A DNA stretch of 64,000 nt, from assembly GCF_003003255.1 (NCBI RefSeq), contig NZ_PVTD01000012.1, forward strand, positions 62,001 to 126,000, written 5' to 3'. The first letter of the stretch is position 1. Every line of letters begins with the position of its first letter. The translations under genes and the position numbers were made by a program. A model generated the notes under the pieces. It saw only the letters and a list, made by a program, of their open reading frames with translations. It was not told the origin of the DNA and made no database searches. This DNA is from Aliiruegeria haliotis (GTDB lineage Bacteria > Pseudomonadota > Alphaproteobacteria > Rhodobacterales > Rhodobacteraceae). Positions 17,525 through 26,631 of this stretch are shown one piece after another.

Positions 17525-20487
17525 TCGCTGTCCTCCGGACCGACGCGGATCGTGACGGCGTCATCCGTCAGGTCCCATTCGCCATAGCGCGACAACTGGT
17601 CGAACTCGCCCTCGAACCGAGTGGTTTCGGCCGCACGCAGGGAGGTGTACCCCTTCGCGCGCCGCCCGTAGCCGCGGATCAGGTCGTGCAGCCGTTCCCA
17701 TGTGACATCGGGCAGGCGCCCGTCGTCATCTTCCAGCTTGATCTCTCTGTCCTTCGAGGTGCCCAACGAAATATACCCCATGCTGATTGTTGGGGCAGAG
17801 GGCAGGCCCGTGAACGCGTCCCGCTCCAGCATCGCCGCCTCCAGGGGGAGTTGCTTTTCGAAGTGCTTCACCTGGTCAGGGCTCGGTGGGCTACCGGACT
17901 TGTAATCGTACACGGCATAGGTCCCGTCGGTGCGCCTGTCGATCCGGTCCGGGCGTGCCGTGAGTTGAAAATCCAGACCGGTCAGCGTCAGCCAACCCTT
18001 GTCCTCGGTCAGCACCGGGTCGCCGTCGCGCAGGCGGGCGATCTCGCCCTCGATCAGGCGGGGGGCAATGGCCATCAGCCGCGCGTGCCACAGTGCCTGC
18101 ATTGCCGACTGGGGCGTTGCTTCGCGTAGCCGGCCCCAGCCAATCTCTGACAGGATATGAATTGCCTTTTCAGGATCGTCCCGCCACTCGGTCCGCCGCG
18201 CGAGGAAGTCCTCCATAATCCGATGCAACGCTGTCCCGCGCAAGCGGGCGTCGGGGAGTGGTTGCAGAGGATCGAGTTTTCGAAGCCGAAGGATTCGACC
18301 GGCATAGACCGCGTAGGGATCGCGGATGAGCCGGGTGACCCCGGTGACTGGCAACTCCCGGGGTCGCAGCACAAGCGGCGGGGAGGGCGATGGTCGCGGG
18401 GCAGGGGACTGCGTGGTCTCTGGCAGTTCCATATCCGCGAAGCGCCGCGTCCAGACGGCCCCACGTTCAAGCATCGCGGCGTGCGCCGCCTCCCCGGTCG
18501 GCCCGAGCCCGCGCAGCAGGTTTTGAAGGCGGTTCACCCATCGCGAGGGGACCGTTTCCGCATCCTCGTTGCGAATTGCCCGGGTCAGCAGCACCTCCGG
18601 GGCCGCAACTGCAATCTGGAAATCATGGGCGGAGAGGCCGATCCGACGGTCGGGAAGCAGCAAGCCGACCGTCGCCCGCATCTGCCGATTGAGCCAGGTG
18701 TCGGGCGCCGGCAGATCCGGCCAGGTCCCGTCGTTGAGGCTCGCGAGGATGGCAAGATCGGCGCCTTGCACGCGCGCTTCCAGCGTGCCCCAGACCATAA
18801 CGCCGGGATGCGGACGCGTCGGGTCCTGCACGGAAAAGGCGCTCAGGTGGCTGGACAACAGGGCGCCGTAGTCACGATCGTTCAGCACGCCACCGCGTGT
18901 TCCGATCGCCAGCAACTCATCCATTGCCCTGCGGGCCTCCCGGCCGGGGGCTTCCTCCCACAGGCCGCCGCTGCCGGACGACAACCCGCCGGCGAGTGTT
19001 TCCGCCAGTTCGAGATGCCGCGCAGCATGCTCGCCAACGCTGAGGTCGCGACCCCGCTCGACCGCCGACAGGAGCGTTGCCAGCCATTGCGCCCAGTGCT
19101 GGCGCCCATCCTCAACCCGGCTTTTCTCGGCCCATGCCCGCAGATCGTCGGGTTCGGGCACGGCAATCGCCCGGCGCCGAAGGTGAAGTTCCAGCTCTCG
19201 CGTCCACCGCAGATGCGGGCCACGCCTGTCCGGCGAAGAGGCCGTGAGAGGATGCTTCAGAAGCACCAGCAGTTCGGACAGCGAAGGGGCGGCGTCGCGC
19301 AGCGTGGCGACATGCCGAAGAAACCGCCCGGCCGCGGTTTGCGCCAATGGCTCGCCGGCGCTGTCGTCCGGTTCGATATTCCAACGCCGCAGGGCCGCCG
19401 CCACCTGTCGCGTCAACATCCGGTCGGGGGTGATCAGCGCGGCGGTCTGTCCATCCTCCACCGCCTGTCGCAAACGCAACGCGATGGCGCCGGCTTCGGT
19501 CCGCTGGTTTGGTGCCTCGATCAGGCTCATGTCGCGGGTCGCGCGGTCGGGATCATGCAGCGCGCGGCCTTCGCACCGCCACTGGTCAGTCACCGGCGCA
19601 GGACGAAGAGCAAGCGAAATCAGAGTGTTGCGGTCGGCATTCGGAGGTTTCTCATCGGACCATCGGACCACGTCCCGTGGTGTGAGGCCAAGTTCGTCCA
19701 GAATTGGCAGAAACCGGTATTGCGGGTGGTCCTCACCCGAAAGCGCGCCCCGCAGAGCCTTCCACGCGTGGTCGGGCATGTCAAAATCGTAGCCCGGAAA
19801 CACAACATGCCCTTCCGGGAGTCGGGCAACCGCTTCCAGCAGCAGCCGGGTCGCCCCACGCGAGCCGGTGGAACCGGCGACGACAACGGGACCGGCTGGC
19901 GGCGAAACCTCCCAGGTCTTGCAAAGTGCCTTGATGACCAGCCGGCGTCTGGCCTCGGACCCCGGCAATCTGCTGGCATCCTGCGCGAGGTAGTCGAAGG
20001 CGGCCTCCACCACGGCGCGCCCTATCTTCCAGTGATCCGCGAACTCGCCCACGTCTAACCCGGCCAGCCGATCCGGCAAAACACCCTCCCCGTGCATTTC
20101 GTCGATCAGGCCTGCCAGGCTGTCGGCGAGGTCGAAAACCGCGCTACGTGGGGCGAGTTCCGGGTTGCGGTCGATCAACTGCACAAGCAACTGCGCCAGT
20201 TCCAGCTTAAGCTGGAGCGGCGACAACGCCGCCGGGATTTCGGGAAACGCACCCTGTGGCGCAGGGTCCGGGATCAGCCGGATGCTGGGAAGCAGACGTG
20301 GAGGCCCCTCCGCGAACAAGGTCTTGAACCTGCGCGCCATCCGTCCGCTGTTGACGAAGACCGTCGTGTGCGCCCAGTCAGCAGGATCCCGCCCCGCCAG
20401 TCGCCGTTCAAGTCCGGATATGACGGCCTTTGGATAGTCGACGCCCGGTGGGAGCCCAAAGATCCTGGCCGGTCGCGGGTCAGCCAT
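17521..20487 (-). CDS. addB: AddB subunit of the AddAB helicase-nuclease
   Basis: Encodes 988 residues. AddB is the partner of AddA, with an inactivated helicase fold that scans for recombination hotspots and a second RecB-type nuclease. The C-terminal nuclease motif is visible as ARPDRIDRR and YAVYDYKSG. The N-terminal helicase-like part shows only degraded motifs, as expected. ATG 20487 (MADPRPARIFGLPPG) was chosen since family members start close to the IFxLPPG-like segment; the longer frame to 20592 runs into the murU gene. It overlaps murU by 8 bp and addA by 4 bp. Confidence 0.93.
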   Translation of the reverse strand: MADPRPARIFGLPPGVDYPKAVISGLERRLAGRDPADWAHTTVFVNSGRMARRFKTLFAEGPPRLLPSIRLIPDPAPQGAFPEIPAALSPLQLKLELAQLLVQLIDRNPELAPRSAVFDLADSLAGLIDEMHGEGVLPDRLAGLDVGEFADHWKIGRAVVEAAFDYLAQDASRLPGSEARRRLVIKALCKTWEVSPPAGPVVVAGSTGSRGATRLLLEAVARLPEGHVVFPGYDFDMPDHAWKALRGALSGEDHPQYRFLPILDELGLTPRDVVRWSDEKPPNADRNTLISLALRPAPVTDQWRCEGRALHDPDRATRDMSLIEAPNQRTEAGAIALRLRQAVEDGQTAALITPDRMLTRQVAAALRRWNIEPDDSAGEPLAQTAAGRFLRHVATLRDAAPSLSELLVLLKHPLTASSPDRRGPHLRWTRELELHLRRRAIAVPEPDDLRAWAEKSRVEDGRQHWAQWLATLLSAVERGRDLSVGEHAARHLELAETLAGGLSSGSGGLWEEAPGREARRAMDELLAIGTRGGVLNDRDYGALLSSHLSAFSVQDPTRPHPGVMVWGTLEARVQGADLAILASLNDGTWPDLPAPDTWLNRQMRATVGLLLPDRRIGLSAHDFQIAVAAPEVLLTRAIRNEDAETVPSRWVNRLQNLLRGLGPTGEAAHAAMLERGAVWTRRFADMELPETTQSPAPRPSPSPPLVLRPRELPVTGVTRLIRDPYAVYAGRILRLRKLDPLQPLPDARLRGTALHRIMEDFLARRTEWRDDPEKAIHILSEIGWGRLREATPQSAMQALWHARLMAIAPRLIEGEIARLRDGDPVLTEDKGWLTLTGLDFQLTARPDRIDRRTDGTYAVYDYKSGSPPSPDQVKHFEKQLPLEAAMLERDAFTGLPSAPTISMGYISLGTSKDREIKLEDDDGRLPDVTWERLHDLIRGYGRRAKGYTSLRAAETTRFEGEFDQLSRYGEWDLTDDAVTIRVGPEDSE

Positions 20488-21178
20488 TTGCGACCTCGGC
20501 CAGCATGGTTTCGGCCAGTTCGATCCCTTCCGGGCGGCCCACGTCGCACCACATTCCGTCGTGCGAGATACCGAACAGGCGTCCTCTCGCAAGCATCCTG
20601 TCCCACAACTGGTTCAGCGAGAACGAGTCGTCCTTGATATCCCAGAGGTCGTCGGTCTTGAGGATCTGGGCTCCCGTGTAGATGTTCGCCGGACCGCGGC
20701 GGATCGGCCCTCCCTCGTCATGCTGGAAGTCGCCCCGCCCAAAATGCCCCCGGGCTGCATGTGGCGCTACCGTCAACACGAGCCCGTCCATGCGTGCCGG
20801 ATCCCAGGTTTCCGCGAGTTGAATCAAGGGGTTGCGGCCCGTCCAGGCGTAATCCGTGTTCAACGTGAAGACAGGGTCCGGCCCGAGCAGCGGCAGGGCA
20901 TTGCGCAGCCCGCCCCCGGTTTCGAGGATCTTGGACACCTCTCGAGAAATGGCGATATCCTCGCGATCCGCCAGATGTGCCTCGATCTGCTCGGCGAGGT
21001 AATGGGTGTTGACGACCTTCCGAGTCACGCCGGCGGCGTCGACAACGTCGAGCGCATGGTCCAGCAGCGAGCGACCGGCGACCTCCAGCAAGGGCTTGGG
21101 ACGGCAGCGGGTCAGCCCCCGCATCCGGGTTCCGAACCCGGCGGCAAAGAGCATTACGGCATCGGGACGGTTCCGCAT
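20480..21178 (-). CDS. murU: MurNAc alpha-1-phosphate uridylyltransferase (MurU-like nucleotidyltransferase)
   Basis: Encodes 232 residues. The nucleotidyltransferase signature LFAAGFGTRM (10-19) with RPKPLLEVAGRSLLDH, the NTDYAW metal-binding region and the C-terminal CDVGRPEG motif match MurU. MurU makes UDP-MurNAc from MurNAc-1-phosphate in the cell-wall recycling route known from Pseudomonas putida and Caulobacter. Its neighbour amgK supplies the substrate. The start ATG overlaps the amgK end by 25 bp; an in-frame ATG right at the amgK stop (21154) would remove the first conserved strand, so the longer form is preferred. Confidence 0.88.
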   Translation of the reverse strand: MRNRPDAVMLFAAGFGTRMRGLTRCRPKPLLEVAGRSLLDHALDVVDAAGVTRKVVNTHYLAEQIEAHLADREDIAISREVSKILETGGGLRNALPLLGPDPVFTLNTDYAWTGRNPLIQLAETWDPARMDGLVLTVAPHAARGHFGRGDFQHDEGGPIRRGPANIYTGAQILKTDDLWDIKDDSFSLNQLWDRMLARGRLFGISHDGMWCDVGRPEGIELAETMLAEVANG

Positions 21179-22176
21179 AGGTCCTTGAGACTCCTCAGTC
21201 GGTCGGGTGTTGGCTCGGGAAGGGTGTCCTGCACGAACCGCTGCAATGATGCCAGTGCAGGGTGTGTCAGATCCTGCTGCAAATAGGCCCAGACCCGAGG
21301 GATCAGGTCGACGTAGTGCCCTTTGCCAAAATGCATGGAGAGCCGCGCAAAAACACCCAGAATCCGTAGGTTGCGCTGGGCTGCCAGCGTGGCGCAGGCC
21401 CGCTCGAAAGGTTCGATGTCAAATCCCGCGCTTTTTGCGAAGTGGCGTGTCAGTTCGTGCCGCAGATCGGGCGACACGTTCCGGCGGGCATCTCGCAGGA
21501 GGGACACGAGGTCGTAGGCCGGATGCCCCGCGAAAGCATCCTGAAAGTCGAGAAGTCCGATCCGGGCGGACCCGGTACGATCTGGAAGCCAGATCAGGTT
21601 CTCCGCGTGGAAATCCCGCAGAGCCAGTACTTTGGGAGCGTCCTCAAGGCTCGCGAGTGCGGTCAACGTCAAATCCGCAAGCTGTTCGGTGTCCGATGAT
21701 CGGGGTATGGCGCCCATTCCGGTCGCGTACCAACTGATCGCGAGGTCCGTCGCCTTGGCCATGGTGGACGGTCCGAATTCTGGCAGCGAACCAGGCAATG
21801 GGTGGCGTTGAAGCTCAAGGAGGGTCTCGACAACATGGCCATAGAGTGGCGCTTCAAGATCGGGTTTGCGCTCAATCAGGCGGGCAAGAATGGCGTCCCC
21901 GAGGTCCTCCATCAGGATCAGGCCGTTGGGTCGGTCGACAGCATGAATTTGCGGGGCAGAAAGGCCGATCCTGGACAGATGGGCGGCAACTCGCACGAAA
22001 GGATCGATCCGCTCACCGGTATCCGGCGGAGCGTCCATCAGAACATAGGTCCCACCGTTTGTAGCGGTGAGGCGCTCGTATCGCCGACCCGAGGCGTCGC
22101 CTGCCAAAGGCGCCCGCTGGGTGGTGAAGCAGCCGTTCAGCCGAAGAAACTCCTCAATGGAATCGTCCCGGGTCAT
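21154..22176 (-). CDS. amgK: N-acetylmuramate/N-acetylglucosamine kinase (AmgK-like aminoglycoside phosphotransferase fold)
   Basis: Encodes 340 residues. AmgK phosphorylates the anomeric hydroxyl of MurNAc or GlcNAc, allowing recycled cell-wall sugars to bypass de novo UDP-MurNAc synthesis. The phosphotransferase fold is shown by the catalytic loop LRDFHAENLIW and the metal-binding LLDFQDA. ATG 22176 was chosen because it overlaps the tsaE stop in an ATGA and starts right at the conserved N-terminus; the frame is open further upstream only because tsaE overlaps it. The tsaE-amgK-murU order is a recognised arrangement in alphaproteobacteria. Confidence 0.9.
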   Translation of the reverse strand: MTRDDSIEEFLRLNGCFTTQRAPLAGDASGRRYERLTATNGGTYVLMDAPPDTGERIDPFVRVAAHLSRIGLSAPQIHAVDRPNGLILMEDLGDAILARLIERKPDLEAPLYGHVVETLLELQRHPLPGSLPEFGPSTMAKATDLAISWYATGMGAIPRSSDTEQLADLTLTALASLEDAPKVLALRDFHAENLIWLPDRTGSARIGLLDFQDAFAGHPAYDLVSLLRDARRNVSPDLRHELTRHFAKSAGFDIEPFERACATLAAQRNLRILGVFARLSMHFGKGHYVDLIPRVWAYLQQDLTHPALASLQRFVQDTLPEPTPDRLRSLKDLCGTVPMP

Positions 22177-22685
22177 GCGGACGCTCCGGGTTGGCTGGCT
22201 GGCTCGGACACGATCGGTTCCCAGCGTTCGTCGGTCGCCGAGAGAGTTGCTGTGCGTCCGGTGGCCTCGACATCGAGGTGAATGGACAACGCGTCCGCCG
22301 GGCAATCGGAGCCGAGCCGGTCCGGCCATTCGATGAGACAGATGGCATCCTCGAAAGCCGTATCCAACCCGAGTTCAAAAGCCTCGTCGGGCATTGTCAG
22401 TCGATAGAGGTCGGCGTGCCAGATTTCGACTCCGGTCAGGGAGTAGGTCTGGACAAGTGTGTAGGTCGGGGAAGGAACGTCCTCTACCGGACGCCTGTCG
22501 AGCGCCATGCGTTCCTGAATGATGGCGCGGGCAAGGTGACTTTTGCCTGCGCCGATACTGCCCGAAAGAAGGACGGTGTCGCCCGCGACCAGAAGCTGTG
22601 CAAGATCCCTTCCCAACGTTGCCGTCGCATCGGCATCGAGCAGGTGGATTTGCTTTTGCATCGGAGAGGCGGCGTGGTGGATCAT
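22173..22685 (-). CDS. tsaE: tRNA threonylcarbamoyladenosine biosynthesis ATPase TsaE
   Basis: Encodes up to 170 residues. TsaE is the ATPase of the TsaBDE complex that forms t6A37 in ANN-decoding tRNAs. Walker A GSIGAGKS is at residues 42-49; the DVPSPTYTLVQ switch, the IWHADLYRL segment and LIEWPDRL are typical of the family. The start is either ATG 22685 or ATG 22661; neither has a strong ribosome-binding site. The stop overlaps amgK by 4 bp. Its partner gene tsaD lies far away in this window at about 61 kb. Confidence 0.92.
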   Translation of the reverse strand: MIHHAASPMQKQIHLLDADATATLGRDLAQLLVAGDTVLLSGSIGAGKSHLARAIIQERMALDRRPVEDVPSPTYTLVQTYSLTGVEIWHADLYRLTMPDEAFELGLDTAFEDAICLIEWPDRLGSDCPADALSIHLDVEATGRTATLSATDERWEPIVSEPASQPGASA

Positions 22686-22748
22686 GCGCGCAGCCTAGCT
22701 ATCCTGAGCCGGCCCGCAACCCGTGCCGTCGCGCCTGTGGATAGGGGG

Positions 22749-24320
22749 TCAGCCCGCTTTCGCCGGGATATTTGCCCAGACTTTGGTGGAGAATGGACGC
22801 GCCTCTTCTCTGAGGGAGAAATTGACGATGGTGGAATGGCCGGATGCTGGCGTGAACCGCGCGTAGAGTTTTCGTCCGGACTTCAGGCGAAGATCACCGG
22901 TCCACTCGGCGCGCTCGCCGGTGTCGCCGACGAAATCACGCAGGTCGCCCCAGACCGGGCTCGGCTCGCAAAAGTCCTTCCAGACTCCGATGGCGTCAAG
23001 AATGCTGGTGCCACTGCCGTTCGAGCTATTCCAAAGATCGCTGTAGGCTTTGTTGGACATGATCAGCTGCCCACCCGAAGAGAAGACGGCGATTGCATCA
23101 TCAAGGCAGTCGAATACCGACTGGTTGAGTTCAATCTCGGCGCGAAACGTCCGGGTCAGGGAAATCTCTGCGCTGATGTCTTCGAACAGAAAGGCAATGG
23201 CCCCGTTTGGATGGGGGCGGCCCGTCACCCGATAGGTCTGACCAGACGGCAGCGACCAGACCTCCTGATGGGTACCCGACGATGCGGCGGTTTCCATCGC
23301 GAGGATCTGTTGGCGCCAGGTCTTGTAATCCTTGGGCTCCGGCATCCTCTGTTTTTCCCGCAGTTTGTCGAGAAACTCGAACAATCCAGGCCGTGCGCTG
23401 AGAAACTGCGGCTCCAGCGACGACAGATCCATGAGGGCCGGGTTGAAAAGGGCAAGCCGCCGTTCCCGATCAAATACCGCCAGCCCGGTCGGTAGATGCG
23501 CGAATGTCTTCGTGAGCGTCTGGACGAACTCCCTCAGCGAAGCTTCTGCGCGGACCAGCTTGTCGGCAGGAAGGGCAAAGACCAGCGTGTCCTCACCCTG
23601 CGACTCGTCGTAGGTGTCGAACCAGATCGGCTCTTCCTCTCCCTGGATGGAGACCGAGAGCCGCCGTGGGGGTTCCGATGGGTCCATGCCGATGGGCCTG
23701 TCCGGGAACACCCGCGGGAGCGGCCATCCGACAGAGTCCTCGTCGGCAACGACGCGGTTCACGAGGTCTACATAGGCGCCATTGGCCCACCGGACTGCCC
23801 CGCATCCATCTTCTTTCCAGACAAGAATTGGCGCGTCGTCCACGACGCTCCGCAACGTCGCAAGCTCTTCGGTCAGCGCCGCCCGGCTGAAATGGTCGCC
23901 ATCGCCCGTATGTCCTCTTTCGGGGCCTTCGCGAAAGATGATCCTTGCCAGCCCGTTGCGCCATTCGGCTTCAATCTGATAGCCGGTCCCTTCCTCTTCG
24001 AGCAGGATCTTCTGCCTGTCTGCAAGAGCCAGGATTTCATCGCAGAATTCCGGGAAACGCCGTTCGGCAATGGCCGCGATCCTGCCCCAGTCGTCGAGAA
24101 ACCCGGGGCCGGAGTCTAGCATGGCCTGCGCATCGCGCGTGGAATCCACGACCTCCCGATCACGGAGCAGGAAGACGACAGCTTCGTCCATGTCTTCCAC
24201 CGGGGTCCAGGAGATCCGGCGTGGGGGCTGAAAGTACCCCATGATCAGGAGCGCCAACAGCGCCGTACCAAGCGACGACGCCACCATGACAACCCCCAAT
24301 GTCAGATCGAAGGTTTGCAT
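22749..24320 (-). CDS. PAS-domain membrane protein without kinase domain
   Basis: Encodes 523 residues. One N-terminal membrane helix (about 8-30) is followed by a soluble region with at least two or three PAS-type folds (around residues 155-250, 255-375 and 390-500). PAS landmarks include FAHLPTGLAVFDRERRLALF and SVFDCLDDAIAVFSSGGQLI. No histidine kinase, GGDEF, EAL or HAMP domain is visible, so it is probably a sensor lacking an output domain or a partner of another protein. It lies just downstream of regB on the same strand, and a perfect CtrA-type site lies 55 bp upstream of its start. Function unknown. Confidence 0.75.
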   Translation of the reverse strand: MQTFDLTLGVVMVASSLGTALLALLIMGYFQPPRRISWTPVEDMDEAVVFLLRDREVVDSTRDAQAMLDSGPGFLDDWGRIAAIAERRFPEFCDEILALADRQKILLEEEGTGYQIEAEWRNGLARIIFREGPERGHTGDGDHFSRAALTEELATLRSVVDDAPILVWKEDGCGAVRWANGAYVDLVNRVVADEDSVGWPLPRVFPDRPIGMDPSEPPRRLSVSIQGEEEPIWFDTYDESQGEDTLVFALPADKLVRAEASLREFVQTLTKTFAHLPTGLAVFDRERRLALFNPALMDLSSLEPQFLSARPGLFEFLDKLREKQRMPEPKDYKTWRQQILAMETAASSGTHQEVWSLPSGQTYRVTGRPHPNGAIAFLFEDISAEISLTRTFRAEIELNQSVFDCLDDAIAVFSSGGQLIMSNKAYSDLWNSSNGSGTSILDAIGVWKDFCEPSPVWGDLRDFVGDTGERAEWTGDLRLKSGRKLYARFTPASGHSTIVNFSLREEARPFSTKVWANIPAKAG

Positions 24321-24374
24321 TTTCGCGGAGGGCCTTTTGACAGTCTTTTCGGCCAGACCCTTGCAGATGAATGG

Positions 24375-24389
24375 TTAAGTCGGCGTTAA
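24375..24389. promoter_or_regulatory. CtrA-type binding site upstream of the PAS gene
   Basis: TTAAGTCGGCGTTAA has the exact consensus TTAA-N7-TTAA of the cell-cycle regulator CtrA. It lies between the regB stop and the PAS gene start, 55 bp before the latter. Confidence 0.5.
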
Positions 24390-24398
24390 CTGGGGGCG

Positions 24399-25793
24399 TC
24401 AGCGAACAGGGATCCGGATATTTTCTCCCAACCCATCTTCGCCACCTTCGGCCGAGATCTCGTCACGGTTCCAAACCACCTCGACAATTGCACCGCACCG
24501 CTCCGGGCGCTCCGCCTCCGTCAGGAAGGGATCCGAGCCATTCGCGAAGGTCAATGTCCCGCCCGATCGTTCCAGCAATGTCTTCGCGATAAACAGACCG
24601 AGCCCCATACCCTCGTATTCCGGCCGCTTGTTCCGCTCTGCCTCGCTTTTCCTGATCCGGATGAAGGGGTCACCGATACGCCCCAGGGCCTGTGCAGGAA
24701 AGCCCCGCCCGTCGTCAGATATCCGGATCGAGATCCTCTGGTCCGTCCATTCTGCATCCACCCAGACATTTCCGACAGCAAAGTCCACGGCATTCTGGAC
24801 CAGGTTTCGCAGACCATGAATGATCTCCGGGCGGCGTTGGATCGCCGGTTGCTGGCTGCTTCCACCCATCGCAGGGGCGACGGTGAAGTGGATTTCCTTG
24901 CCCCTGTCCTGATGCGGTTCCGCGGCCTCCCGGATCACCGTGTCCAGCGGTGCCTGGTGCAGGTGCAGATCATCCTTGCCCGCACGTCCCATGCCGCGAA
25001 GGATGTCGCGACATCGGTCGGCCTGTTCCCGGATCAAGGCGGCGTCCTGCCGAAGATCCTCGTCATCGTCGAGCTCCTCGATCAACTCGGAACTCACCAG
25101 CTTGATTGTCGCCAAGGGTGTTCCCAACTCATGTGCGGCTGCGGCCACAACGCCGCCGAGATCGGTGAGTTTTTGCTCTCGCGCGAGCGCCATTTGCGTG
25201 GCCACGAGGGCTTCGGACATCGTGTGTATCTCATTGGCGACCCGCCTTGCATACAGCGCAAGAAAGCTGATCCCGATCACGATTGCGGCCCAGAAGCCCA
25301 GAAGGAACACGCGAGGAAGAAAGTAGGCAAAGCCATCGGTCGTCTGAAGCGGAATGAAGAAGAAGCTCAAAAGCGTAACGAGGAGTACAGCCATGCCTCC
25401 GATGAAGAGTGTGGCATGTAGCCTGAGCGCCGTGGCCGCAATCGTGACCGGTGCAAGAATCAGCAGTGCAAAGGGATTGTTGAGCCCCCCGGTCAGGTAG
25501 AGCAGGAAGCTGAGTTGCGCGACGTCGAACACAAGTGTCAGCAGAGTTTCGTTTTCCGAAAGCCGCTTGTTCTGTGGATACACGAAAATGGCCATCAGAT
25601 TGGCGACAACCGCGACACCGACCGCCATCAGGCACAGCCCGAGTTCCAGTTTCAGATTGAAAATGACAACGGCGCCGACCAAGGCAGCCAGCTGGCCGAC
25701 GATGGCCACCCAGCGCAAGTAGATCATTGTTCGCAAACGGACCCAGTGACTTCTCGACATTCCGTCAAAAACCGGAAAAGATGTATCTGACAT
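24399..25793 (-). CDS. regB: Redox-responsive sensor histidine kinase RegB/PrrB
   Basis: Encodes 464 residues. There are six membrane segments in the first 185 residues, with the ubiquinone-binding motif GGLNNPF at 102-108. They are followed by the H-box (AHELGTPLATIKL, His221), the redox-active cysteine Cys261 in EQADRCRDIL, and the ATP-binding G-boxes (DDGRGFP, GMGLGLFIAKT). RegB phosphorylates RegA when the quinone pool is reduced and controls respiration, carbon and nitrogen fixation, and photosynthesis in relatives. ATG 25793 was chosen: AGGGA lies 6-7 nt upstream, and the other ATG six bases earlier abuts that sequence. It is divergent from senC. Confidence 0.96.
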   Translation of the reverse strand: MSDTSFPVFDGMSRSHWVRLRTMIYLRWVAIVGQLAALVGAVVIFNLKLELGLCLMAVGVAVVANLMAIFVYPQNKRLSENETLLTLVFDVAQLSFLLYLTGGLNNPFALLILAPVTIAATALRLHATLFIGGMAVLLVTLLSFFFIPLQTTDGFAYFLPRVFLLGFWAAIVIGISFLALYARRVANEIHTMSEALVATQMALAREQKLTDLGGVVAAAAHELGTPLATIKLVSSELIEELDDDEDLRQDAALIREQADRCRDILRGMGRAGKDDLHLHQAPLDTVIREAAEPHQDRGKEIHFTVAPAMGGSSQQPAIQRRPEIIHGLRNLVQNAVDFAVGNVWVDAEWTDQRISIRISDDGRGFPAQALGRIGDPFIRIRKSEAERNKRPEYEGMGLGLFIAKTLLERSGGTLTFANGSDPFLTEAERPERCGAIVEVVWNRDEISAEGGEDGLGENIRIPVR

Positions 25794-25903
25794 GCGCATT
25801 CCCTGTAGCGACGAGATCGTGATGGCCGGACCCGGATCAGGCCATTGATATCCGGCGCCGGGGGTGGCAGCAAACCGACAGTTCCAGAGTTCGGAGAGAA
25901 GAC

Positions 25904-26527
25904 ATGAAGACCGGTACACTTGCCATCATCGCCGGGGGTGCAACTGTTGCACTTGTTGCCGGGACGTATCTGTTCGTTTCTGGAGGTGCGGGCGATGATC
26001 GCTTTGCGGAGTGCAGGAACGGTGCTGTTGCCGGAGGCACCGAAGCAATCGGCGGTCCGCTGGAGCTGGTGAGCGAAACGGGCGAGACCGTGACCGAGAA
26101 AGAGATCTTCACCCGTCCGTCCCTGCTCTATTTCGGTTACACCTTCTGCCCGGATGTCTGCCCGCTCGATACGGTCCGCAACGCGGAGGCTGTCGACGTG
26201 CTCAAGGAGCGTGGCTACGATGTTCAGCCGGTCTTCGTTTCGGTCGACTGGCAGCGGGATGACGCGCAGTCGATGGAGGATTTCACATACAACATCCACC
26301 CCGACATGCTGGGCCTGACGGGGTCCGAGGCGCAAATCCGGGCGGCTTCCAAAGCCTATCGCACTTATTTCAAGGTGCAGGAGGCAGACGACGAATACTT
26401 CCTGATCGACCATTCCACGTTCACCTACCTTGTTCTTCCCGAGGAAGGCTTCGTGGACTTCTTCCGCCGGGAGCTGATGGCGGACCAGTTGGCGGACCAG
26501 GTGCAGTGCTTTCTCGACAAGGGATAG
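25904..26527 (+). CDS. senC: SenC/PrrC, Sco1-family copper chaperone
   Basis: Encodes 207 residues. An N-terminal membrane helix (about 5-26) anchors a thioredoxin-fold periplasmic domain. The copper ligands are present: the CPDVCP motif with Cys82 and Cys86, and His170 in LIDHSTFTYL. SenC delivers copper to cytochrome c oxidase and in Rhodobacter also affects RegBA signalling. It is divergent from regB and upstream of regA, as in Rhodobacter capsulatus and R. sphaeroides. Confidence 0.96.
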   Translation: MKTGTLAIIAGGATVALVAGTYLFVSGGAGDDRFAECRNGAVAGGTEAIGGPLELVSETGETVTEKEIFTRPSLLYFGYTFCPDVCPLDTVRNAEAVDVLKERGYDVQPVFVSVDWQRDDAQSMEDFTYNIHPDMLGLTGSEAQIRAASKAYRTYFKVQEADDEYFLIDHSTFTYLVLPEEGFVDFFRRELMADQLADQVQCFLDKG

Positions 26528-26631
26528 CGTGACGTTGCAATCGGGTCACTTACGTGGCGCAAGCGTTTGACGCTGCGGCGAACTGACACTAGTGTCCGTT
26601 CGGCAAATTGAATGTTTCCGGAGGACGCCGA

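Noticed and set aside
18157-20058. 633-codon open frame on the plus strand inside addB
   Set aside because: It is antisense to addB, whose family motifs and overlaps with neighbours are clear; the product looks like a shadow translation rich in Arg, Gly and Pro.
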